Positions 27,130-36,000 of a stretch of DNA of 64,000 nucleotides are shown here, piece after piece (the stretch's first letter is position 1; each line of letters opens with the position of its first letter). The DNA lies in contig CANFQA010000004.1 in the NCBI GenBank assembly GCA_947449015.1, positions 37,027-101,026 on the forward strand, in the 5' to 3' direction. The notes under the pieces are model-generated. The model made no database searches, was not told the origin of the DNA, and was given only the letters and a program-made list of their open reading frames with translations. The DNA is from Microthrixaceae bacterium (lineage in GTDB: Bacteria; Actinomycetota; Acidimicrobiia; Acidimicrobiales; Acidimicrobilacustridaceae). A program made the position numbers and the translations under genes.

Positions 27130-27948
27130 TCAGGTTCGATCCTCAGTTCGAAGAAGTTCCTCAATCACCTGAAGTCGTTCGATGACCCGATGATGCCGGG
27201 CCTGCTCGTCGGTCGCGTCGCTGGCGAGCGCAGGCCCCTCGGAAACTTCGGGAGCGTTCGGCACTTCCGCTGCGTTGCCGTCAGCGACCAGGCGTCGGGC
27301 TGCAGCCTGATCCATGAAACTCGACGCAATCTGGGCGGTAATGACGGCGACAGAGGTGAGCCCAACGCCCATGATGAGTACAGCCACGATTCGACCGCCC
27401 GCTGTCACGGGCGTGTAGTCGCCGTAGCCAACGGTTGAGACGGTGCATGCGGTCCACCACAGTGCAATGGGAACAGAGGTGATGGTGGCGCCGGGTGCCG
27501 CATGCTCGAAAACCACCACGAGCACTGCGAAATTAAGCACCACCAAAACCGCGACAGCAAGGAACTCCACGAGGTTCCCTTTGCGGAACATGGTGCGCAG
27601 GAGCCTGATGCTGAACAGCAGACGCAGCGGTGGCAGCAGCACCACAAGTGCGCTGAGCGGATGGTCCATTACATAACGCAGTGGCCGTTGGGAAAGTATT
27701 GCCCTGACACCTATATCGATCGCGTACACGACAGAAAGCGCCAGGCGTGCGGTGACCCACCAGATCCGGTAGCTCGAGAAGTGGAGCATTGTGGAGATAG
27801 GAACACAGCTCAACCAGATAGTGAGCAGCGCAAGGATGTCAAGGGGCGCTCGTGTGCGGGCGGTCCACCGATTCACCCTTGGGTTCCAGTTTGTCTCTCC
27901 GCTCGATCCATCGACCTTTGCGGAGATTGCTGTGGATTCGTTGTTCAT
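27130..27948 (-). CDS. Voltage-gated-type potassium channel
   Basis: Membrane ion channel of 272 residues. The selectivity filter TVSTVGYGDYTP (about residues 168-179) is unmistakable, lies between two hydrophobic segments and is followed by GGRIVAVLIMGVGLTSVAVI. Upstream there are about four further segments, and a basic S4-like stretch LLFSIRLLRTMFRKG (about 115-129). The C-terminus after residue 215 is charged and helical, possibly an assembly coiled coil. ATG 27948 is chosen over longer readings because the preceding ligase gene ends at 27980 on the same strand, leaving 31 bases. It is the last gene of a three-gene operon, an unusual partner for acyl-CoA enzymes. Confidence 0.92.
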   Translation of the reverse strand: MNNESTAISAKVDGSSGETNWNPRVNRWTARTRAPLDILALLTIWLSCVPISTMLHFSSYRIWWVTARLALSVVYAIDIGVRAILSQRPLRYVMDHPLSALVVLLPPLRLLFSIRLLRTMFRKGNLVEFLAVAVLVVLNFAVLVVVFEHAAPGATITSVPIALWWTACTVSTVGYGDYTPVTAGGRIVAVLIMGVGLTSVAVITAQIASSFMDQAAARRLVADGNAAEVPNAPEVSEGPALASDATDEQARHHRVIERLQVIEELLRTEDRT

Positions 27949-27979
27949 TGCGCTGCTCGTTCCTGGGCTTCGGCAGGTT

Positions 27980-29593
27980 TCATAGCGATGACACTCGCTC
28001 GGCGGCCTCAGTTCGCCAGCGACGCTGATCAATCTTTCCATTTGGACCCCGCCCGAGTGTGGGAACGACGAAGAGATGACGCGGAACCTTGTAGCCGGCG
28101 AGACGGTCATGTAACGAGCCAAGGAGATCGGCCTCTGAAGTGTCGCCTCCCCCACTCGGCTCAATGATGGCAACCACCATCTCACCGAATCGCTCGTGGG
28201 GAACTCCAACGACAACGGCGTCGAACACCCTCGGATCGAGTTTGAGCGCTTCTTCAACTTCCTCGGGGAAAACCTTTTCACCACCGGTGTTGATGCAACT
28301 CGAACCTCGTCCGAGGAGATGAATAGTGCCATCGAGGTCGACGGTTGCGTTATCTCCTGGCGTGATCCAGCGTTGTCCTCCGATCTGGCGGAAGGTACGA
28401 GCAGTCTTTTCCGGATCGCCGTGATAGCCGATTGGCCCGCGACCGCCAATGGCCACAAGCCCGATTTCACCGCTCCCTGGCTCAACCGCGGTTCCATCAT
28501 CACGGATGACCTGCGCGTCTGGACCCAACTTAAAACCAGCCGTGCTGGCAGTGCGCTTCGACGATGAGATTGAACGAGCGAGCCCAACTGCTTCGGAAGA
28601 ACCGAGCGTGTCGACACACAGCACCTCGGGCATGTGGACGATGAGTCCCTCTTTGATTGGGGCTGACCACATGACCCCTGATGACAGGATCACGCGCACG
28701 GTCGAAACATCCCAGCGGTCTGGTTCGGCGTCGAGTGCTTCAAGCATGGGTCGCGCAAACGCATCCCCGACAATCGAAAGGTCAGTGACCCGCTGCTGGG
28801 CAACCGTGTCAAGAAGTTCGATCACATCGAATTTCGTGCCTTCACAAAGCACAACCGCCCCACCTGCACCCAACATGCCGAACGCCGAGAATGCAGCTGT
28901 CCCATGCATCAAAGGAGCTGCGGGCAACACTCGTCCGCGAGGCTCGCTGAGAGGCGGAAGCACCGATGCGACATCGTCGATGCCGCCTTCCTCCGGATAA
29001 CGAACCTGCGAGGTCCGATTGAGCACGGCAAAGAGATCATCCTGACGCCACATCACACCCTTGGGATGACCAGTCGTGCCCCCGGTGTAGAGCATGAACA
29101 GATCGTCACCAGAGCGCTGCACCGGACCAAGCGGTTCCGCCGTGGCCACCGCGCTCTCATAGGCCGTCGCCCATGACGGGCATGGTCCGGAACCGTCGTC
29201 GACCCAGAGCCAGCAGATGATCGCCGGAAGTTCGGCGCGTATCTCTTCGATTCGACTGACGAATGCGCCGTGAAACACCACAGCGGCAACCCCAGCATCG
29301 GACCACAGATACCGAAGTTCGTCAGCCACATAGCGATAGTTGGTGTTGACCGGAACCATCGACACCTTGAAGCAGGCGAACAGGGTCTCGATGTACTCAA
29401 TGCTGTTGTGGAGATAGCAGGCCACTGCGGACTGTCGTGAAAGACCAGTTGCGAGCAATGTCGAACCGACCAGCGCACTGCGCTGCTCGAACTCCCGCCA
29501 AGAGCGGATGGTCTCGCCACGCACCATGGCGGGAAGGTCGGGCTGTAGCTCGGCGATCGTCTCCCAGACATCGGCGAAGTTCCAGTCAGACAC
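27980..29593 (-). CDS. Acyl-CoA synthetase (AMP-forming, FadD-like)
   Basis: ATP-dependent acyl-CoA ligase of 537 residues. The P-loop is MLYTGGTTGHPKGVMW (about residues 168-183), the adenine motif is TLGSSEAVGLA (about 316), and the hinge region is LLGRGSSCINTGGEKVFPEE (about 428-447). The C-terminal lysine lies in GRGPNGKIDQRRW (about 518-530). GSSCINTGGEKV rather than the DxIK motif is typical of the actinobacterial FadD branch acting on cyclic or steroid-like acids, which is a family-based hint only. The start is GTG 29593, with AAAGG upstream. It lies 52 bases after the amidohydrolase gene and 31 bases before the K+ channel gene. Confidence 0.92.
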   Translation of the reverse strand: MSDWNFADVWETIAELQPDLPAMVRGETIRSWREFEQRSALVGSTLLATGLSRQSAVACYLHNSIEYIETLFACFKVSMVPVNTNYRYVADELRYLWSDAGVAAVVFHGAFVSRIEEIRAELPAIICWLWVDDGSGPCPSWATAYESAVATAEPLGPVQRSGDDLFMLYTGGTTGHPKGVMWRQDDLFAVLNRTSQVRYPEEGGIDDVASVLPPLSEPRGRVLPAAPLMHGTAAFSAFGMLGAGGAVVLCEGTKFDVIELLDTVAQQRVTDLSIVGDAFARPMLEALDAEPDRWDVSTVRVILSSGVMWSAPIKEGLIVHMPEVLCVDTLGSSEAVGLARSISSSKRTASTAGFKLGPDAQVIRDDGTAVEPGSGEIGLVAIGGRGPIGYHGDPEKTARTFRQIGGQRWITPGDNATVDLDGTIHLLGRGSSCINTGGEKVFPEEVEEALKLDPRVFDAVVVGVPHERFGEMVVAIIEPSGGGDTSEADLLGSLHDRLAGYKVPRHLFVVPTLGRGPNGKIDQRRWRTEAAERVSSL

Positions 29594-29645
29594 AGAAGCG
29601 ACCTTTCAGAGCGGCAAGCAAGGAGCGGAAAGCAAAAAGCAGGGA

Positions 29646-30860
29646 TCAGAGTGCGGGCAGGACCACCGGCGGCAACGGGTGCCTGAACAGTGCGGCCGCA
29701 TTCTCACAAAGGATGGCTCGCAGTTCGTTCGCCGGGAGGTCACCGTAGACCTCCGCGACGAGCTTTTGGGTGTGTGGCCATGTGCCGTCGCCATGCGGGT
29801 AGTCGGTCTCGAACAAAATGTTCTCCACCCCGATGCGGTGGCGCGTGGAAATCGTCGAAGGGTCGTCGAGAGTGCAGAACCAAAAATTCCGCTGAAGCAC
29901 CTCAGCCGGCCGCAGATCCCAACCCAGTCCGTACCCGGAGCGGTCAACGATGTTGTCGAGTCGATCAAGGAGCATCGCCACCCAACCGATACCGCCCTCT
30001 GACATGGCGATCTTCAATGTCGGATACCGCAACGCGTACCCAGACCAAAGCCACTCCGCACATGCCGAAAGCGAAAGCTGCCCAAACATGGTGGCACCCA
30101 ACTGCAATGCCGGCGCCATCTCTGGATTGTCGTAGCCCCCAGAGGACCCGACATGAAGTGCGATGACGGTGTCGGTGTCAGCGCAGGCCTCGATGATCGG
30201 GTCCCAGTAGCCGGTGAACAATGACGGGAGCCCGATGCGATGCGGACGTTCAGGCAAGGTGACCGCCACGAAACCACGTTCAGCATTCCGCCGAATCTCG
30301 GCTGCGCCGAGTTCCGGGTCGGCAAGATAGGTGATGCCAAGGGGGATGATTCGTTCGGGATGGGGTGACCACCAGGCATCGTGCAGCCAGTCATTCCAGG
30401 CCCGCGTGGTGTGCAGACCGAGTTCGCGGTCATCAACATCGGCAAATACCCGTCCGCAGAACCCCGTAATCATGGAGGGGAAGTTGAGCGAGGCCCAGAC
30501 ACCATTGAGATCCATATCGTGGATACGGGCTTCGATGTCCCAGCAACCCCGGCGCATATCTGCGAAACGGGTTGGTTCGAGATTGCGCATCGACTGCTCG
30601 CGCCCAGCAACAGCGTTCATACCGACCTGTGTGAACCGACGTCCCTCGTACTCCCAGACCTCGTGGCCACGCTCATCAACGACCACACGAGGTGCTCGAG
30701 ATTGCAGAGCCGAAGGGAGACGACCCTCGAACATGTCCGGAGGTTCAACAAGATGGTCGTCGACGGAGATGATCGTGTAGGTCACCTCAGCTGGCGCGGG
30801 ATCAGGGAGAAGCCCGCTGCCTCGCTCAGAGCCGACCTCTGTCTCATTACCTGACGCCAC
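29646..30860 (-). CDS. Amidohydrolase family 2 (ACMSD-like) protein
   Basis: Metal-dependent TIM-barrel hydrolase/decarboxylase of 404 residues, paralogous to the 11463-12659 protein. The N-terminus has TYTIISVDDHLVEPPDMFEG (about residues 27-46), where DDHLVEP replaces HxH. Further elements are IALHVGSSGG (about 222-231), MSEGGIGWVAMLLDRLD (about 285-301) and LFETDYPHGDGTWP (about 358-371), with the catalytic Asp. The start is GTG 30860, preceded at exactly 6 bases by TACGAT, a predicted leaderless promoter. It leads the operon with the acyl-CoA ligase and K+ channel. The substrate is unknown. Confidence 0.9.
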   Translation of the reverse strand: MASGNETEVGSERGSGLLPDPAPAEVTYTIISVDDHLVEPPDMFEGRLPSALQSRAPRVVVDERGHEVWEYEGRRFTQVGMNAVAGREQSMRNLEPTRFADMRRGCWDIEARIHDMDLNGVWASLNFPSMITGFCGRVFADVDDRELGLHTTRAWNDWLHDAWWSPHPERIIPLGITYLADPELGAAEIRRNAERGFVAVTLPERPHRIGLPSLFTGYWDPIIEACADTDTVIALHVGSSGGYDNPEMAPALQLGATMFGQLSLSACAEWLWSGYALRYPTLKIAMSEGGIGWVAMLLDRLDNIVDRSGYGLGWDLRPAEVLQRNFWFCTLDDPSTISTRHRIGVENILFETDYPHGDGTWPHTQKLVAEVYGDLPANELRAILCENAAALFRHPLPPVVLPAL

Positions 30861-30862
30861 CT

Positions 30863-30981
30863 GAGAATCGTACCTTGGAGTTCTCGGAGGCTCGCTCGAA
30901 TGGGTTGGTGAGCACCTTCATGACCGAGTCGTTGACGGGCTCGCTGGTACCTTCAACGCTGTGAACGATTCTCGGAGACTC
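30863..30981. repeat. Inverted and direct repeats spanning the divergent intergenic region
   Basis: GAGAATCGT (30863-30871) is the exact inverse of ACGATTCTC (30965-30973). In addition GTACCTT occurs at 30870 and 30947, and TTCTCGGAG-N-CTC at 30881-30893 and 30969-30981 (one mismatch). The region separates the amidohydrolase and acyltransferase genes and may be a partially duplicated promoter region. Confidence 0.6.
30867..30872 (-). promoter_or_regulatory. Predicted -10 box of leaderless amidohydrolase transcript
   Basis: TACGAT on the minus strand ends 6 bases before GTG 30860. Confidence 0.5.
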
Positions 30982-30983
30982 CG

Positions 30984-32972
30984 ATGACGACGTCGGTCGT
31001 CTCCAGCGATCAAGTATCGGCGAACTCGGCTACTACCGGCCGGTTCCGCATGCCCCATCTCCCCGCCCTCGATGGGCTTCGTGGTCTCGCCGTCATCGGC
31101 GTGCTCTTGTTCCACTCCGGCTTCGACTGGGCCAAGGGCGGCTACCTCGGGGTCTCGACCTTTTTCACGCTGTCTGGATTCCTGATCACAAATCTGCTGG
31201 TGCGTGAATGGGACTCACACGGCGCCATTCGTCTCGGTGGATTCTGGACACGTCGGTTCCGCAGATTGCTGCCCGCAGCGATCGTGACGATTCTTGCGAC
31301 CGGATTGGTGTTCTGGCGCCTCGGTACGCCCGAACAGTTACACAACCTCAGGCTCGACATGATCGGAGCACTTGGGTACGTCGCCAACTGGCGCTTCTAC
31401 TTCGCGGGCACAAGTTACGGATCGCTGTTTGCTGCGCCGAGCCCACTGCAGCACTTCTGGTCCCTCGCCATTGAAGAGCAGTTCTACCTGTTCTTCCCCC
31501 CAATTGTGATCGTTCTCATGCGGATCGGTGGCCGTCGAATCCTGAGTTTCGCTGTAGGACTCGCAACCATTGCATCAATCGCGCTTTCTATGTTTCTTCG
31601 CGCAAACACAGACCGCGTGTACTACGGCACCGACACCCGCGTCTCCGAACTGCTCATTGGGGTGCTGCTGGCGCTGTGGTGGTCCGCTCCCAGCCGCCGA
31701 CCAAGCCACACCGATGAACTCAACTCAGATATCTCCTCACGCTCGCTGATCGGCGACACCGTGGGCATTGCCGCGCTTGTCGCCATGTTCGGTGCGTGGT
31801 GGCGAGTGAGCGAGACCTCTCCGTTGCTGCCACGTGGCGGATTCCCCTTCTACGCGCTCTGCACCGCCGCCATCATCGCTGCGGGAACTCGCCGCGGTCT
31901 GGTCACCAGGATTCTTTCGTTCTCGGCTCTGCGATCGGCGGGCCTGATCTCCTATGGGCTCTATCTCTACCACTGGCCCGTCTTCCTCGTTCTGAGCGAA
32001 TCACGCATCGGATGGTCGCCGTGGCCCCTGTTCGCCCTTCGAATGTGCGTCACGATCACGCTTGCGTGCGTCTCGTATTTCCTGCTGGAGATGCCGATTC
32101 GCCGGGGGCGGCTCTTCACCACAGGTCGCTCGGCACTCACTGCGGGAATCAGCGCAGCACTGGTGGTCACTCTGCTGGCGGTGACCATCACGCTTTCCCC
32201 ACCCGCTCGAACCGCTTCGTTCGCTGATCTCAAGATCGGCGACACGTTCACCTATGGCAAAAGCCACGTTGAAGATCAGATACCAGCCGTTGGGGCGCCG
32301 AAATCCGTCTACATCCTCGGCGACTCCGGAATGGTCGATGAGGAAACGGCCCTCGAAGCTGCGTTTCATGCCGCCGGTGCCGGACATATCGGCCTAGGTG
32401 CAGGTCCTGGACTTGGACTGAGCCAGCCATTGGACTGGCGTGGCGATTGGACCAGGATGATCGACCAAGTGAATCCCGACCTCGTCATCGTCATGATGGG
32501 CGGATGGGACATGAAGTTCGTCAACGCCAAGGGCACGAAGGCCTACGAACAGTTGCTCGCCGAAGCAATCACGATTCTGACGCGGCGGGGAGCACGCATC
32601 ATCTGGTTGCCGATGCTTCCCGGAGGAAAGCTCACTGCCGGGAATGTGAACGACGTGACGATCAATGAGATCTTCACCACTCTCCCCAACGCCTTCCCCG
32701 GGTCGGTCTTCAATCCGACTATCGGGTCCTCACTTCTTCGTCCCGACGGCACCTATGGGATCTCCTATGTCGACGATTCTGGAGCCACCGTGCTTCTCAG
32801 AAAGCCCGATGGTTGGCACCTCTGCCAAGAGGGGGCAGCCCGTCTTGCCCAGGAAGTTCTCGACGCCGCCGTGAATCTCCATTTGAGCCCACCCGCGGCA
32901 CAACCATGGCGAAACGGGCCGTGGATCAGCGCTTCAAATTTCGATGATCCCCCGGGCGCCTGCCCTGCCTGA
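30984..32972 (+). CDS. OafA-type membrane acyltransferase with C-terminal SGNH-like domain
   Basis: Transfers an acyl (often acetyl) group to an envelope glycan. It has 662 residues: an acyltransferase-3 domain (about 25-400, about ten membrane segments) and a periplasmic SGNH-hydrolase-like domain (about 435-640). The acyltransferase motif LDGLRGLAVIGVLLFH holds the conserved His44, followed by FFTLSGFLITNLLV and FWTRRFRRLLPA. The SGNH domain shows YILGDSG (Ser near 446), GGWDM and DGWHLCQEG (Asp/His near 608). It diverges from the amidohydrolase gene. The AftD-like gene starts 38 bases after its stop, so a common transcript is likely. Confidence 0.93.
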   Translation: MTTSVVSSDQVSANSATTGRFRMPHLPALDGLRGLAVIGVLLFHSGFDWAKGGYLGVSTFFTLSGFLITNLLVREWDSHGAIRLGGFWTRRFRRLLPAAIVTILATGLVFWRLGTPEQLHNLRLDMIGALGYVANWRFYFAGTSYGSLFAAPSPLQHFWSLAIEEQFYLFFPPIVIVLMRIGGRRILSFAVGLATIASIALSMFLRANTDRVYYGTDTRVSELLIGVLLALWWSAPSRRPSHTDELNSDISSRSLIGDTVGIAALVAMFGAWWRVSETSPLLPRGGFPFYALCTAAIIAAGTRRGLVTRILSFSALRSAGLISYGLYLYHWPVFLVLSESRIGWSPWPLFALRMCVTITLACVSYFLLEMPIRRGRLFTTGRSALTAGISAALVVTLLAVTITLSPPARTASFADLKIGDTFTYGKSHVEDQIPAVGAPKSVYILGDSGMVDEETALEAAFHAAGAGHIGLGAGPGLGLSQPLDWRGDWTRMIDQVNPDLVIVMMGGWDMKFVNAKGTKAYEQLLAEAITILTRRGARIIWLPMLPGGKLTAGNVNDVTINEIFTTLPNAFPGSVFNPTIGSSLLRPDGTYGISYVDDSGATVLLRKPDGWHLCQEGAARLAQEVLDAAVNLHLSPPAAQPWRNGPWISASNFDDPPGACPA

Positions 32973-32991
32973 TCACATGTTCCCGCACCGG

Positions 32992-32997
32992 TAGGGT
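32992..32997 (+). promoter_or_regulatory. Possible -10 box upstream of aftD-like gene
   Basis: TAGGGT ends 13 bases before ATG 33011, so a transcript would have only a very short leader. The preceding acyltransferase gene ends at 32972, so this may be an internal promoter. Confidence 0.35.
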
Positions 32998-33010
32998 CTG
33001 CTCGCCCATC

Positions 33011-36000
33011 ATGACCACGACAGCCGAATCCGGATCCAGCGCCAACCCCACCAACTCACCGGAATTCTCCGGAAGGGACATGCGCGTCCTCGCTTGGATC
33101 GGTCGCTGCTGGCTCGGACTCACGCTTGCATTTGTTGCCTATGTGCCGCTCCTGTTGTCATCGCCCGGCAAGATTTCGGCCGACACCAAGGCCTACCTCT
33201 ATCTCGATCCCGGCAAGCTGCTGGACCGCGCATGGCTCATGTGGAACACCCATGTTGATGCCGGCACCGTGGTTCACCAGAACATCGGCTACCTGTTCCC
33301 GCTTGGCCCGTATTACTGGCTGATGCACGCGTTGGGAATGCCGACGTGGATCGCGGAGAGGCTTTGGTTTGGCTCGATGCTGTTCGCCGCCGGATACGGC
33401 GCAGTATGGATGCTGCGCCGTCTCGGCGTCCGCGGTGGCGGCGTTGCCGTGGGCGGCTTCGTCTACATGCTCAGCCCCTACATCCTCGCTTACTTCGGAC
33501 GAACCTCGGTCATCCTGCAGCCCTGGTGTGCGCTGCCTTGGTTGATCGGCCTGATGATGATTGCGCTGCGCGAACGCGGCTGGCGGGCACCTGTACTCAT
33601 CGCGCTCATCATCACGGTGATGTCGGGCACCAATGCCAGCTCGGTGATCTTCGTTCTGGCGGCACCCGCGCTCCTTGTTCCGTTCATGATCTGGGTGACC
33701 CACGAAGTACGAGTTCGCGAGGCCGTTGGAACGCTGGTGCGCATCACAGTCGCCACAATCCCGGCCCAGCTGTGGTGGGTTGCTGGCCTTTACGTTCAAG
33801 GGGCCTACGGGCTGCCGATCCTGCAACTCACCGAGACAGTGCAGACCGTTGCCCAAACCTCCACAGCCCCAGAACTGCTTCGCGGACTCGGGTACTGGTA
33901 CTTCTACGGTCGCGATGGCTTGTCGCAATGGACCCAATCCAGCACGCTTTACACACAGAACCCAGCGATGCTGGTAATCGGATTCATCCTGCCAACCCTC
34001 GGCCTCGTTGCCGCGATGCTCACTCGGTGGCGCTATCGGGCGTACTTCTTGGTGCTGGTGGTTGTGGGTCTTCTCGCCGGACTCGGCACCTACCCGTATG
34101 ACAATCCAGCCCCGTTCGGTGCGCTGGTCAAGGCAAGCACCAGCAGCGCTGCTGGCCTCGCTCTGCGCAACTCATCGCGTGCGCTACCTCTGCTTGTTCT
34201 CGGTCTCGCTGCACTCCTAGCCACCGCGATCGAACCTGCAGCTGCTGCCATTCGTTTGCGAGTGAGCCCAACACGTCGCCGCTATGTCGCGCCAAGTATT
34301 GCGACGGGGTTGATCCTTCTTGCCGTGCTGGCTCTCCCTGCGCTGTGGACTGGCCAACTCATTCAGAAAGACCTCCAATTCCCAGATCCATTGCCCTCGT
34401 ATTGGACCGATGCGGCAACAGCTATCGACTCGACCACTGACGGATCAAGGGTTCTCGAACTTCCTGGTTCGGACTTCTATGCCTACCGATGGGGACAGAC
34501 CCAGGATCCGATCACCCCTGGGATCATCAACCGGCCTTGGGTAGGGCGCGAACTCACGGCGTACGGCTCGCCGCCAAGCGTCAACCTCATCCGGGCGCTT
34601 GATGTCCCGATCCAAGAGAGCGTTTTCGAGCCCGGTTCCGTGGCACCAATTGCGCAACTGTTCGGCGCCTCCGACGTGCTGTTGCGCATGGACACCCAGT
34701 ATGAGCGCTATCACGCCCCTCGCCCGGCGGATCTGTGGTCCGAGTTCGGCAGCGCGTCAGGACTTCCCGCGTTAGGACTGGCAGCACCGCGCACATTCGG
34801 CCACCCGACCCCGTTCGTGCCTGATCAGCGGCAGCCCACTGTCGACGAGTACGAACTGGCACGTCCCACCAACGTCTCGCTCAACCCACCACTTGCGCTG
34901 TACCCGGTGTCCGATGCCCGCTCGATGATCCGCGCTGAACCCACCACGGGATCACTTCTGGTCTGGGGAGACAGTTCTGGTCTCGTGAATGCCGCCGGCG
35001 CCGGAATGCTTTCGACCAAAGGCGCCATTCTCTACGCAGCAACCCTTGACTCACACCCCGGCATCGTCTCCCCCACACGATCGACGACTCCGTCGCTGCT
35101 CATCACTGATACCAATCGCCGGCAGGGTTCCCGATGGGGTACGACACGCGAAAACAGTGGAGCCACCGAAGCGGCGGGATCCACTCCGCTGATCGTTGAC
35201 CCACGAGACACCCGTCTCGACATGTTCCCCGGATCTTCCGAGGCCTATCAAACTGTCGCCGAATACGGACCAGATGTCGCCAATGTTCGTGCAACCCGCT
35301 ACGGGGTCGACGGTGCGTATTCCGTCGGAGCGAGGCCCATCAACGCGATCGACGGTGACCCGCGCACCAAGTGGACAGTCGGCGACTCCCGCGAAGTCAT
35401 TGGTGATCGCCTCGTGGTCGACTACCGACATCCAGTTACTGCTAACCACATTGACGTCACCCAGCTGCAGGGAAATCGCTTCATCACCTCTCTTTCGGTA
35501 CTGCTCGATGGTCGGGTCGCCACCACGGTGCACCTTGACGACTCGTCGTTCGTCACCCCAGGTCAGCGGATCGACCTTGGCGGCGAGCACACCTTCACCT
35601 CGCTCGAGTTGAGAATCGACGACGCAAACGTGAAGCATCTCGTGTCATTCTCCGGCGTTTCTGATGTTGGATTTCGCGATGTCATCGTCCCCGGCGTCAC
35701 TGCAAGTGAGTGGATACGAGTCCCCTCAGCTGGTCTTGCGCAGTTCGGGGCCTCGACCAGTCCAATCTCGTATCTGTTCACCCGACTTCGAGCGAACCCT
35801 CTTGAGGGATACCGGCAGGACCCTGAGCTTCATCTCGCTCGACTTTTCACTACGCCGCGGGCCTCCGGATTTCGAATCCGCACGACCGCCCGAGTCTCAG
35901 GGAATGCGTCCTCACAACTGATCGACGCCCTGATCGGTCGACCAGGCACCGCCCAGGGCTATGCCTCAGTCGATGGCGACCTCTATCTCTATGGCGACCT

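Noticed and set aside
27949..28617. N-terminal extension of the K+ channel frame
   Set aside because: It runs through the acyl-CoA ligase gene on the same strand in another frame; ATG 27948 gives a normal channel and normal spacing.
29594..29645. A/G-rich repeats (GCGGCAAGCAAGGAGCGGAA) after the amidohydrolase gene
   Set aside because: Irregular units without clear periodicity; probably composition only.
35870..35890. tRNA-like TTCGAATCC string
   Set aside because: Found inside the aftD-like coding frame with no acceptor stem or cloverleaf; chance match.
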